Positions 7,749-17,286 of a DNA stretch of 64,000 nucleotides are shown piece after piece (position 1 is the stretch's first letter; each line of letters begins with the position of its first letter). The position numbers and the translations under genes are program-made. This DNA is from Bdellovibrionales bacterium GWA2_49_15 (GTDB lineage: Bacteria; Bdellovibrionota; Bacteriovoracia; Bacteriovoracales; Bacteriovoracaceae): the NCBI GenBank assembly GCA_001769855.1, contig MEPP01000025.1, positions 310,001 to 374,000 on the forward strand. The letters are read 5' to 3'. The notes below the pieces were generated by a model, which saw nothing but the letters and a program-made list of their open reading frames with translations, had not been told where the DNA came from and searched no databases.

Positions 7749-9956
7749 ATGAATTTCAAAGCTATTTTTGCCTCTGAGGGATTAGTTGGCGATGTCTTGG
7801 GTGGGCTTTCGTCCATGCTGGTTGCACTTCCAGCCGCTATCGCATTTGGTCTGGTAATTTACGCACCTCTCGGAGCTGATTATACTTCTTTTGGGGCCTT
7901 GGCCGGAATCTTAGGTACAATTGCATTAGGTCTTGTAACTCCTATGATTGGAGGAACAGCCGGCTTGATCACCGCACCTTGTGCACCTGCTGCTGCCGTT
8001 TTGGCTGCATTTGTCGCCAATCTTGTGAAAACAGCTGGCGTCGCTCCCGAGATGATATCCGTTTATCTTGCTGTCGTTATTCTGTTTGCCGGTCTATTGC
8101 AAACCTTATTTTCCGTTTTAGGCGGAGGCAAATTCATAAAATTCATTCCATATTCGGTGGTGACAGGCTATTTGAGCGGAGTCGGCGTACTTATTTTTTT
8201 AGGACAACTTCCTAAATTACTTGGGGTTCCAAAAGATAAAATAATTAGTGCGATAGAGAATCCATCGATTTTAAATTTTCCGGGTCTCACTGTGGGTGCT
8301 ACCACAATGCTGACGATGTTTCTCGCTCCTCGGTTCGTTAAAAAAGTGCCCGGGGCAATTCTTGCTTTAATTATTGGAATGATGACATATGGGATATTGG
8401 CCATTTGGTTGCCGTCTCTTCGAACTCTTGATAGTAACAGTCTTGTCGTGGGGTCAATTCAGATTGGTGAAAGCGTTTCGATTTTTACCTTGGCACTTCA
8501 TAGTTTCAGTAAATTTCCCTTAATGGATTTAAATCATCTTCCAATTCTTGCTTCCACGGCGCTGACTCTCGCAGTTTTGCTTTCCATAGATACGTTAAAA
8601 ACGTGTGTCGTGCTTGATGTTCTTACTCGATCACGGCACAACTCCAATCGCGAATTATTTGGTCAGGGAATGGGAAATCTTATGGCGTCAATTTTGTTTG
8701 GTATGCCCGGCGCGGGGACTTCAGGTGCGACACTTGTAAACATAAATAGTGGCGGCAAGGCCCCGCGTGCCGGTTTTTTCGTGGGTATTTTTGCGCTAAT
8801 GAGCTTCTATGTTTTCCTTTCCTATATAGCATGGGTTCCCGTAGCTGCTCTTGCTGGAATTCTGATTGTCATTGCATTCAGAATGGTAGATTTTAAAAGC
8901 CTTCATCTGGCGACTCAGCGTTCAACAATTTTTGATTTTTGTGTCATCCTAGCAGTGGTGATTACTGCCTTAGTAACCAATCTTATTACGGCATCTGGAG
9001 TTGGTGTCGGCTTGTCCATTCTGCTGTTTGTGCGCGACCAGATCCACGGCACCATTATTCGTAGAAAATCTCTCGGCAATACGATGTTCTCAAAAAAACA
9101 ACGTAGCTCAGATGAGTTTAAGCTCCTGCATGAAAAAGGTGAAAGCACTGCTATCTTTGAACTGCAAGGATCTCTTTTTTTTGGAACGACAGATCAGTTT
9201 TATACAGAGATGAGGCCGATCATCTCCAAGGCAAAATATGTGATTTTAGATTTTGATCGGGTTCGCTCTGTAGATTATACCGCATGTAATATTTTGAAGC
9301 AGATTGCAACCCAGATTGAGGAAAGTGGAGGAGTTTGTATTCTTTCCTCTATCCCGGGAGAAAAACCAGGGCGTCAAAATGTGCAGCGTTATTTTAACGA
9401 AGTGGGAACTTTTGTTGCCATTAAGAAAAAACTGGAATTTGCAACGCTTGACGAGGCACTCGAGTCAGTCGAAGACGCAATTCTCAAAGAGGTTGGTCTC
9501 TCCGTTGAGGAAAAAGTTCTTGATTTAACCGAGGTTAAAATTTTCAAATCAGCGGATCGTGACATTGTAGATGAGCTTAAAAAAGCTATGCGGGAAACTA
9601 ACTATAAGAACGGAGACAAGATTTTTTGTAGTGGTGATCATAGTGATGAAATTTATTTCATTCGTCACGGGAACGTGCGCATTCAGCTCTTATTGCCCGA
9701 TGGAGGACTGCATTCGCTTTCTACTTTCAAAAAAGGCGACTTTTTTGGGGATATGTCGTTCTTGGATCATGCAGTCCGATCGGCCAATGCGGTGGCGTCA
9801 GGAGATGTGTCGCTGTATGTATTGTCGCGTGCAGAGTTTGATAAGTGTGTTGCCCGACGAAAGGATATCGCGGCGGTGTTGTTTGAAGGCCTTTCGAAGG
9901 CAATTTCTCATCGATTGCGACAAAGTAATATTGAGCTGCGGTCATTGCGTTTGTAG
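7749..9956 (+). CDS. SulP-family anion transporter with STAS and cyclic-nucleotide-binding domains
   Basis: A 735-residue inner-membrane protein. Residues 10-440 form the SulP transmembrane core (about 12 spans, with GGTAGLITAPCAP and GMPGAGTSGATLVNINSGGK). A STAS domain occupies about 464-570 and a cNMP-binding domain about 600-720 (FCSGDHSDEIYFIRHG, then GDFFGDMSFL and a segment resembling the phosphate-binding cassette). SulP proteins carry sulfate, bicarbonate or dicarboxylates; the substrate cannot be read here. The C-terminal sensor suggests gating by a cyclic nucleotide. It is divergent from mtnA. The start is the first ATG of the frame's conserved region, with a poor ribosome binding site. 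Confidence 0.88.
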   Translation: MNFKAIFASEGLVGDVLGGLSSMLVALPAAIAFGLVIYAPLGADYTSFGALAGILGTIALGLVTPMIGGTAGLITAPCAPAAAVLAAFVANLVKTAGVAPEMISVYLAVVILFAGLLQTLFSVLGGGKFIKFIPYSVVTGYLSGVGVLIFLGQLPKLLGVPKDKIISAIENPSILNFPGLTVGATTMLTMFLAPRFVKKVPGAILALIIGMMTYGILAIWLPSLRTLDSNSLVVGSIQIGESVSIFTLALHSFSKFPLMDLNHLPILASTALTLAVLLSIDTLKTCVVLDVLTRSRHNSNRELFGQGMGNLMASILFGMPGAGTSGATLVNINSGGKAPRAGFFVGIFALMSFYVFLSYIAWVPVAALAGILIVIAFRMVDFKSLHLATQRSTIFDFCVILAVVITALVTNLITASGVGVGLSILLFVRDQIHGTIIRRKSLGNTMFSKKQRSSDEFKLLHEKGESTAIFELQGSLFFGTTDQFYTEMRPIISKAKYVILDFDRVRSVDYTACNILKQIATQIEESGGVCILSSIPGEKPGRQNVQRYFNEVGTFVAIKKKLEFATLDEALESVEDAILKEVGLSVEEKVLDLTEVKIFKSADRDIVDELKKAMRETNYKNGDKIFCSGDHSDEIYFIRHGNVRIQLLLPDGGLHSLSTFKKGDFFGDMSFLDHAVRSANAVASGDVSLYVLSRAEFDKCVARRKDIAAVLFEGLSKAISHRLRQSNIELRSLRL

Positions 9957-10030
9957 AAGAAATTTGGGGTGATGATTGTCAACAAAGCCACATGAATGAT
10001 AGCCTGCCTTAATATTTTGCTTAAAACGGG

Positions 10031-10837
10031 ATGAATATGGAAACAAATGAAGAACAGCCAAAAAATATAGCACCATCTTCGCCTAACGCAGAGCAACCGC
10101 CCAAAGTGCCGATGACTAGAAAAGAAAAAATAATCAAAGAAACAAAATCGTTATCTATTTTAGTTGTGATTATTTTAATTTTTAGGTCTGTCTTTTTTGA
10201 GCCCTTCAGAATTCCATCCGGCTCGATGATTCCTACTTTAATGATTGGAGATTTTATTCTTGTGAATAAAATGGCCTACGGATTTAAACTTCCGTTTTCT
10301 GATTTTTTCGGAGATCCAGTCTATCTTGTTGGCAAAAGTAATCCAAAAAGAGGAGATGTTGTAGTTTTTAAATATCCCAAGGACCCAAGTGTTAACTACA
10401 TTAAACGAGTGATCGGCTTACCTGGTGACACGATAGAAATTAAAAATAAGATTATATATATCAACGGGACTCCTATCGACGTAAAAGATGTTACCAGTGC
10501 TGAGCAGGGCAAGAAAATTCTAGAAGATATGGACGACAAGTTTAAGGGGCATAATTTAAAACTTCTGGAAACAAAAACTGGTGAACATGCTCACATCATT
10601 CAACAGGATAATGATAATTTTTATAAAGTTGATTATGAAAAGCTCACAGTCCCAGAGGGGAAATTTTTCTGCATGGGCGATAATCGTGACTTTTCCTACG
10701 ACTCACGATTCTGGGGATTTGTGCCGCACGAGTATATAAAGGGAAGAGCGCTTTTTGTCTGGTTTAGTTTTATTCTTCCGTTTAGCGAAAATGAAGTCAA
10801 ATTTCGTCCATGGCGCATTGGTACGGGCATTGACTAG
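10031..10837 (+). CDS. lepB: Signal peptidase I
   Basis: A 268-residue type I signal peptidase, cleaving Sec and Tat signal peptides at the periplasmic face. It has a single N-terminal membrane anchor (about 42-58). The catalytic Ser65 lies in PSGSMIPTL and the catalytic Lys125 in YIKRVIGLPGD. Boxes D and E appear as KFFCMGDNRDFSYDSRFWG. A hydrophilic Pro/Glu-rich leader of 40 residues precedes the anchor. ATG 10031 and ATG 10037 are both possible starts, and neither has a good ribosome binding site. It is followed 12 bp later by the NFACT gene. Confidence 0.95.
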   Translation: MNMETNEEQPKNIAPSSPNAEQPPKVPMTRKEKIIKETKSLSILVVIILIFRSVFFEPFRIPSGSMIPTLMIGDFILVNKMAYGFKLPFSDFFGDPVYLVGKSNPKRGDVVVFKYPKDPSVNYIKRVIGLPGDTIEIKNKIIYINGTPIDVKDVTSAEQGKKILEDMDDKFKGHNLKLLETKTGEHAHIIQQDNDNFYKVDYEKLTVPEGKFFCMGDNRDFSYDSRFWGFVPHEYIKGRALFVWFSFILPFSENEVKFRPWRIGTGID

Positions 10838-10849
10838 AAAATTAGAATT

Positions 10850-12133
10850 ATGCTTTCTGATTCTCTATCCCAGAGTCTTATTGTTTTAAATCAAAATCTA
10901 AAAAACTGTCTCATCAAGCAAGTTTTTTCCTATCCGCATTACCTGGTGCTGGCATTGCACCAAGGTCGTAAAAGGTATTTGTATCTCTCGCGTGGAAAAT
11001 CAGCTGCCGCAATTCTACTGGATAATGAAAAGCTTGAGAGGATCACGCGACATGATGATAAATATGTACATGTTTTTAGATCATTCCTGAAAGGGCTGTT
11101 TGTAAAACAAATTACCATAGATGAAAATTTAGGAATGATTGCACTTGTGTGTGAAAAGGGACAGTGCCGCTCGGTACTGCATCTGTTTTACAAAAGTGAG
11201 GGGGTATATTTCTTGCTCAGCTCAGGTCTAGCAGACTCTTCAAAATACCTGGCGTCTTGGCATGGCAACCTCGAAGAATTTTCGACCAGTAAGGGCGCGG
11301 AAACCGCCGCACAAGCTGCGATCATGGAGCTCAATAAAATTTCCGGTAAGTGTCAAAAGCTTTCAATTGAAATGTCCAATTTATCATACGGGCAGATGTG
11401 GGATAAATTACTGGCCAGACAAACAGTCCGAAAAGAAAAAAAAATTGTACTAAAAAAAGACAAAATTAAAAATGATATTGCTGATTTGCGAGGTGCCATA
11501 GAGAAAATGGAAGAAGCTTTGAGAGATAATATGGAATTTGGGGAAATCTATGAATGTCTCGGTCACCGAGTGAAATTTCCACGGCAGATTACTGAATGGA
11601 AAAAGAGAGAGATGGTATTTAACAAACTGAAGGCACTTAAACGGGGAAAAGCTATTCAGGAAAAACGTTTCGATGCAATTGAATCACATGAAGACAACCT
11701 GAAGGCCGTGCCGATTGTTCGGTCTTGGAATCCAGTTTGGCATGTTAAGGCCGCAAAAAAAGAAAGTAGCGTTACTGAAACACTAGGTGATGACGTGATA
11801 GAAGTAAATTCCTTCAAAAATACTATAGTTAAAATTGGAAAAAATGAAAACGGGAATGACTTTCTACTGACAAGTTGGTCCAAATCGAATGATCTCTGGG
11901 TGCATCTGCACGACTATCCAAGTGCTCATGCAGTCATTCGTTTTGGAGATTCAAATAGAGAGCAACTGTTTGATTTGCTTGACGATGTTGCTCGGGTATT
12001 GAAAAGGTTTGCTGGCCTAACTCACGAAAAAGTTTCAGTCATATACACCGAAAGACGATGGGTTAAACCAATCAAGGGGAATAAGGGAAAAGTAAAACTG
12101 TCAAAATTTCACCTTTATCTACCGCGGAAGTAA
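10850..12133 (+). CDS. NFACT (RqcH/FbpA-like) protein, shortened
   Basis: A 427-residue protein. The C-terminal quarter is an NFACT-R (DUF814) domain, with NDFLLTSWSKSNDLWVHLHD containing the DxW signature and a late VKLSKFHLYLPRK. The middle (about 185-290) is a Lys-rich coiled coil. The N-terminal 150 residues look like a reduced NFACT-N domain. RqcH proteins bind obstructed 50S subunits and add C-terminal alanine tails. The conserved Asp-Arg pair of NFACT-N needed for tailing is not evident here (IDENLGMIAL at the expected place), and the protein is shorter than the roughly 570-residue family norm, so function may differ. Confidence 0.75.
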   Translation: MLSDSLSQSLIVLNQNLKNCLIKQVFSYPHYLVLALHQGRKRYLYLSRGKSAAAILLDNEKLERITRHDDKYVHVFRSFLKGLFVKQITIDENLGMIALVCEKGQCRSVLHLFYKSEGVYFLLSSGLADSSKYLASWHGNLEEFSTSKGAETAAQAAIMELNKISGKCQKLSIEMSNLSYGQMWDKLLARQTVRKEKKIVLKKDKIKNDIADLRGAIEKMEEALRDNMEFGEIYECLGHRVKFPRQITEWKKREMVFNKLKALKRGKAIQEKRFDAIESHEDNLKAVPIVRSWNPVWHVKAAKKESSVTETLGDDVIEVNSFKNTIVKIGKNENGNDFLLTSWSKSNDLWVHLHDYPSAHAVIRFGDSNREQLFDLLDDVARVLKRFAGLTHEKVSVIYTERRWVKPIKGNKGKVKLSKFHLYLPRK

Positions 12134-12175
12134 AATCGGTAATTTTTTCGCGGACATATTTATCCAGTTATTTGA

Positions 12176-12181
12176 TATAAA
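12176..12181 (+). promoter_or_regulatory. Candidate -10 element (TATAAA) abutting a start codon
   Basis: TATAAA ends 8 bp before the ATG at 12190, which would place transcription start at about 12188 and leave essentially no leader. No Shine-Dalgarno sequence precedes this ATG. The -35 region is weak (CGGACA at 12151-12156). Confidence 0.3.
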
Positions 12182-12189
12182 ATTTTTGT

Positions 12190-12963
12190 ATGTTGCGGGT
12201 GGTGTTCTTCCTAGCTTTGGCCCTATGTTTTATGTCCTCTGGCGTAAGGGGTGAATATCTTGAACTTGCCGAGACTAAGTTGTTTTATCCTCAACGCCTA
12301 GGCATCACAAATTTAAGTTTTAAGTTAAGAATTCATGGATTGGATGAATATCTGAAGGCCTCAACATCGCTTGAAAAAATAAATGATGTTCATTTTGATA
12401 TTTTATGGCAGGCTCCGGGCAAAGTTACCATCAAGGTTGTAGGGATCAATGAAAAATACAAACAGCTGATCGAACAATTAACTATGCAGGCCCATCAGAG
12501 ACTTTTGCTCATCTTCCCCATTCCCCTGTCGAGTATGCTGCGCTCTTATAAAATCTCAGAAGTAAAGAATGCGAATAGGATAACGATAAAAGGCCTCGAT
12601 GAAACTTACTCTCGGGATGTTCATGCCATAGAGGTAGTTACTGATGAAAATGGGAAATTGATGGAGTCCACACTTAACTATCCCTCATCACAAAAAAAGT
12701 CCACCTATAAGACCTCGATGAAAGGTTGGTCGCAGGGTAAATTTGTAGTCGACGAAATCTCGACATACACCAGAACAGCGAGTGCGGAGGCCTACGAGAC
12801 GGTTAAATTTGATTATCTGGTAGTCGGCGGAATCGGGTTGCCTGAAAAAATCGAAATTCGATATCACAAAGGACTGAATGCAGAAAAAAATAAAGATGTT
12901 GCTGGAGCGAAAGAAGAAATATTTTTTGGGAATTATAAATTGAACTCAAATATTAGACCCTGA
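12190..12963 (+). CDS. Exported protein of unknown function
   Basis: A 257-residue protein with a clear signal peptide (about residues 1-21, ending SSGVRG). The mature part is predicted mainly beta, with alternating charged and hydrophobic strands, and has no cysteines. The layout (VHFDILWQAPGKVTIKVVG, then an anti-parallel series) is reminiscent of periplasmic LolA/LolB-like or DUF-type lipid-binding folds, but no diagnostic residue supports that. It is followed 9 bp later by a giant lipoprotein, and the two probably work together. I do not recognise the family. Confidence 0.75.
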   Translation: MLRVVFFLALALCFMSSGVRGEYLELAETKLFYPQRLGITNLSFKLRIHGLDEYLKASTSLEKINDVHFDILWQAPGKVTIKVVGINEKYKQLIEQLTMQAHQRLLLIFPIPLSSMLRSYKISEVKNANRITIKGLDETYSRDVHAIEVVTDENGKLMESTLNYPSSQKKSTYKTSMKGWSQGKFVVDEISTYTRTASAEAYETVKFDYLVVGGIGLPEKIEIRYHKGLNAEKNKDVAGAKEEIFFGNYKLNSNIRP

Positions 12964-12972
12964 GAACATGAA

Positions 12973-15900
12973 ATGAACAAAAAAAGCTTAACAATTCTGC
13001 TTGTAGCAATTTGCGTATTTCTGGTCATACAAGCTTGTCAGAAGCAAAGCCCACCTGGAATAACCGTTGAGTATGGTCGAGATGATTTGGAACGAGTTGA
13101 AGAGTGCAAAAAAGTTTCTTTTGTAAAGCACTTACTTTATCAGGAAAATACCTTAAGTTTGTTCAAATGCTTGAGATGGGATGCTGAATTTCCGGAACTT
13201 TTTAAAGGGATTGCCAAAGTGAAGCGCGAAAATTGGAATCACATAATGGCCCCGATTAGTGATGTGATGCTTGATAATTTGGACGTGCGAGATCAGCTTA
13301 TCGCGCTGGTAAAAAGACTGGATGAGCGAGGGGCACTCGATGATCTCAGTCAGGTCATTACGGCACTAAATGATACAAATTTCTTTGATGGATTGAACGA
13401 AATGTTCATCTGTGCCCGTGAGAATAATATAGAATGTACGCGCAAAGATCGGGCACTTTCAAAGGCTCAAATTAAAAATCTTTTGAAGATATTGACTGTT
13501 GAGAATGCCACAGTAGATGCTATGCATGACCTACTAGTTTTCGTTATTGATAATTTTATTGATGGAGCGGACTCTTTCAAGAGTGAAGTAAGGAAGTTTT
13601 ATAAGAATCCCGTGTTTAAGCAAGGCCGTGTAGACTTAGTCACTGTCATTAGTAATATTTTGATCGAATATCAGGACTTTGATAAGGATCGAGAGTTTAT
13701 TCACAGTCTATTAACCAAGAAAGATTCTGATGCCAAAAAACTGAAGATAATTGAAACATTGGAGTCAGACAATTTCGATTTAACCGCCTATAAAAATCTA
13801 GTGCATTTTCCCTTGGCCCAAAACCTGGATTTAGACCGTGACTTCAAAGTGATTAAGCGTTTGAAAAGCGAAACTATTGAGTGTAGTGGATATCAGAACG
13901 TCGCAGCGATACAACTCGGACCAAACCTTGAGCAGACGTTGCATAATCAGGTTCAGCTTTCCAAAGACCAATTTTTTCGTGCACTATTAGACCTCGGTAT
14001 AGAGGTCAAAACTGCTTCATCTTTTTGTGAACACTTTAGGGTCCCAGAGAGGGAAATTACAGTGCGCGAGATTCAGCAAGATGCAGTTCTAAAGCACAGT
14101 ATCAAGCACAAAGTTCACCTGATTAAATTCCTAAAAGACTATGGTCGCTACCTTGGTGACGCTACAACCTTCGATTTAATGAAGCTCTTGATTCAGATAG
14201 CGCTGGAAAAACCTTCCATTGGAGCCATGTACCTGATCGATGTCGCGTCGAGCGATACAGTTTCGTCCGCTCTGAGATTGTCAAAAATAATTGATGACTC
14301 GCAAGCCGATATAGATTCCCATATATATAAAATAATCAAGAATGTTAAAGAGCCACAAATAATGAGCTCGCTACTTCTTTCGGAGAAATTTTTTGCGCAA
14401 AAAGGAATTCTGGTTGACTTAGCAAGGCTGTGGATTTTTTACAGCTTTGAAGAAAAGAATATTATCTTCCACTATCTCGACAAGCATTTCGAGGAGGAAG
14501 TCAATTACGTCGAGTTAATGAAATTTTATCTTGATGCTTTCAGTGTTACAAAAGACCTCTATCCGAGTATTGCCTCAGCGTGGCTTTCGGACGATCAAAA
14601 GCATGAAGCAAGCTATATTGCGGTAGAAGATTTTGTAACAAATCTATCGGGGCACGATGCACTGAAAGATTTTAAAAAATTTTTAAGTCGTGACTATATC
14701 TTGAAAGTTATCGAAATATTGTCCAAGGGTGTTACACAGTCTGGTAACGCACTGGCTGAACTAAATGCTGTACCCAAATCTCAGCTGTATATTCCGCCTA
14801 CACTTTTAATAGAGCGTACCTTGTCGCAAAATTCTTCAAATGTGTACCTTAAATGTCTTGTGGATATCGAGGATGGCAATTTGTCTATATGGAAATACCT
14901 TCAGAATCCTCCCGCAAGCTGTAAAACTATGATCTCACCCCCACCACTTTTGGCGACAATAAACCTTTTAGGGGAAATTGAGAGTAGTTACGCAGCGGCC
15001 ATGAGGTCAACTCCAGCCCTGGTTACTGAGCAGCATTATCTTTTTGACGAAGATGGGGTTTTTGCAAAGGCAAATATCAATAGCTCCGTAGTGCTCATGG
15101 ATATATTAGATGATTCGCTTAAAGATCAAAAAAATGGTATCAGTGAATTGCTCGATACCCTCAAAAGTTACTATTACAATTTTAAATTCGCGAAGGACCA
15201 AACTTTAGAGGTTGTTCTAAAGAAAAGTCTTACAAATCTCGTTGAAATTCTTGAGAAGCAATCCAACGTTGGCATTCTTGCGAGAACGAAAGTTGCTAAA
15301 TACTTGGTCGAAAGGCACAGGCAACAGCAGCTTACGGCCCTAGTTTCAAATCTGGGAAGGATAATGCAAGACTATGCACATTATAATCCGAGCACCACAC
15401 CGACTTCCCCAAAGGAGTTCAACTTTGCATGTAGAACTGAGTTAAACCAGTCGCTGGGCGAGAATCCATGTCCTTCTCCGAGTGTCATAAAAGCAGAGCT
15501 AAATAAGTCTCTCAGACTCTTGGTCCAAAAATATACAGCTGAAACGCCAACGGCTTTGAGTCTCTTATTGAAAGCGATCATTCCTCAGGAGGGCCTACCG
15601 ATTCCATATGAGGGGAAGCATGTTCATAAATATTGGATGACTCTTAAAGAGACTATGGAAATAATGTATGAAATGAGTGATCGTTCATACGTAAAAATCA
15701 TAAATGGTCGTGCAGAGCAAGTTAACACGAGACCGATGATTTACCTTGAACCTGATAAAACAAAAGAGCATAACGAAGTCCCTAAAATTGTGACATCAGC
15801 AGAAAGAATTGAAACAGTCATTAGGGACATTAGGTTCGATCATAATTATTTGGGGGCCCATTACAAAAATGCTGTTTCAAAAGCGGAAGACTACAATAAG

Positions 15901-17286
15901 ACAGTCAATATCAAATATGATTTGATGAAATTCTGTGTTGGACTAGGTTTTTGCGGAAAATTTTTTAGTAAAAATGAAAAACGGATGGCAAAAAATAGTA
16001 TTGCGTCTTACCCTAGCCTTCTTGAGTCAAACACAATCTTTGGTCGAGGAGATTGGATGCAGACGCTGCTGCAAATTTTTGTAGCATCCTCAGATCCCGC
16101 CGCTCAGAAGAGTGCACTTGTTAAGTTTGGCAGCTTTGAGGTTCCGATGCTTCAAAGCAAAGAGCAGTTGCAGAAGCACAATGGACAAGTTGTGACCTCA
16201 CTCTCGATGTTGGCGATTTTTAGTAATGGTGGAAGATATTTTAGGGACAGAATTGGTAAATACAAGAACTTAGCTGATAACAAAAGAGAGTTTAACAACT
16301 ATATTAATGGCAGAGAAATGGGGGCCATCGATAGAGCATTTCTAGACCATGTCAATTTTAATCAAGTGACTTCTTCCACAGACAAAATGCTCAAGGCCTT
16401 TATGGATAAGAAGATTCCTGATGGAAGAAATCTTATTGACGTTGGAGTCGACTGGTTTGTTTCGCTAAAGGATGCTGATCTCGTGAAAGCAGAGAAGGTC
16501 TTTTCAAAACTACTCTATCTAACGACTTTTGTAGGAACGCCGAATGATATTAAAGCAAGATTTAAATTGCAAAAATTTAACTCGCCAAAAAATAGTATTG
16601 ATAAATTGAATGAACACTTTAAGGATAATAATCTCACAAATGTATTCTACCTTTTAGGCGAGCTTGCAGAAAAGTGGCCTGTGCTTTACAAGGCCAGCGG
16701 CGACGGCAAGTTGTTTGACTTTTTAGTTGAAAATGATGACCTTCTTTCGATGTTTGTAGATGGTTTAGAAAAGGATTTAGATAAGCTTTCAGAAAATTAT
16801 TACTACCTGACGCTTAATGAACTTTTTAAGGCGCTTAACTTTCTCACTTCTTTTGAAGGGATGAATATTTCAAGAATACTGCTTGCTAATTTAGTGGAAC
16901 AGAGCAAAGCAGATAAATACTTTACAAACCTGAGGCAAATGTACGCTTTTGTGAATGAGTTAAGATCTGGAGCAGTTGGGCGAAAAAGAATGCTTAAGAT
17001 TGGTGACACCGTCACAACCATTTTTAGTAATCGTAAATATGACATTTCACCTCTCATTGCATACCTGGATTACACAGCAGCAGAAGCGATCCGGGATGCC
17101 GATAACCCTGCGGGCGCAGTAAGAAATTTTCATTTTGATGAGCCGTTTAAATTAATTAAGTTTCTAATCAGGGATGAATATTTCCATTATGAGAAATTAA
17201 TAACTCATTTTTTCAAAACATTTTTTGAAGATTTGAAAACTACTCTCAAAGAAATGTTTGCCAGTATATCTGTTTTATCAAGATGA
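12973..17286 (+). CDS. Giant lipoprotein (1437 residues) of unknown function
   Basis: The N-terminus is a lipoprotein signal: positive MNKK, a hydrophobic core, then VIQAC with the acylated Cys22. The remainder has no recognisable domain. It is a long succession of predicted amphipathic helices, like an alpha-solenoid, with scattered cysteines in the N-terminal third (EECKK, LFKCLRW, FICARENNIEC, IECSG, SSFCEHF) and few beta segments. There are no transmembrane spans after the signal. Start and frame are secure, and the stop overlaps the next gene by 4 bp (ATGA). It may be an envelope scaffold or a substrate-binding surface protein. Orphan in my knowledge. Confidence 0.8.
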   Translation: MNKKSLTILLVAICVFLVIQACQKQSPPGITVEYGRDDLERVEECKKVSFVKHLLYQENTLSLFKCLRWDAEFPELFKGIAKVKRENWNHIMAPISDVMLDNLDVRDQLIALVKRLDERGALDDLSQVITALNDTNFFDGLNEMFICARENNIECTRKDRALSKAQIKNLLKILTVENATVDAMHDLLVFVIDNFIDGADSFKSEVRKFYKNPVFKQGRVDLVTVISNILIEYQDFDKDREFIHSLLTKKDSDAKKLKIIETLESDNFDLTAYKNLVHFPLAQNLDLDRDFKVIKRLKSETIECSGYQNVAAIQLGPNLEQTLHNQVQLSKDQFFRALLDLGIEVKTASSFCEHFRVPEREITVREIQQDAVLKHSIKHKVHLIKFLKDYGRYLGDATTFDLMKLLIQIALEKPSIGAMYLIDVASSDTVSSALRLSKIIDDSQADIDSHIYKIIKNVKEPQIMSSLLLSEKFFAQKGILVDLARLWIFYSFEEKNIIFHYLDKHFEEEVNYVELMKFYLDAFSVTKDLYPSIASAWLSDDQKHEASYIAVEDFVTNLSGHDALKDFKKFLSRDYILKVIEILSKGVTQSGNALAELNAVPKSQLYIPPTLLIERTLSQNSSNVYLKCLVDIEDGNLSIWKYLQNPPASCKTMISPPPLLATINLLGEIESSYAAAMRSTPALVTEQHYLFDEDGVFAKANINSSVVLMDILDDSLKDQKNGISELLDTLKSYYYNFKFAKDQTLEVVLKKSLTNLVEILEKQSNVGILARTKVAKYLVERHRQQQLTALVSNLGRIMQDYAHYNPSTTPTSPKEFNFACRTELNQSLGENPCPSPSVIKAELNKSLRLLVQKYTAETPTALSLLLKAIIPQEGLPIPYEGKHVHKYWMTLKETMEIMYEMSDRSYVKIINGRAEQVNTRPMIYLEPDKTKEHNEVPKIVTSAERIETVIRDIRFDHNYLGAHYKNAVSKAEDYNKTVNIKYDLMKFCVGLGFCGKFFSKNEKRMAKNSIASYPSLLESNTIFGRGDWMQTLLQIFVASSDPAAQKSALVKFGSFEVPMLQSKEQLQKHNGQVVTSLSMLAIFSNGGRYFRDRIGKYKNLADNKREFNNYINGREMGAIDRAFLDHVNFNQVTSSTDKMLKAFMDKKIPDGRNLIDVGVDWFVSLKDADLVKAEKVFSKLLYLTTFVGTPNDIKARFKLQKFNSPKNSIDKLNEHFKDNNLTNVFYLLGELAEKWPVLYKASGDGKLFDFLVENDDLLSMFVDGLEKDLDKLSENYYYLTLNELFKALNFLTSFEGMNISRILLANLVEQSKADKYFTNLRQMYAFVNELRSGAVGRKRMLKIGDTVTTIFSNRKYDISPLIAYLDYTAAEAIRDADNPAGAVRNFHFDEPFKLIKFLIRDEYFHYEKLITHFFKTFFEDLKTTLKEMFASISVLSR

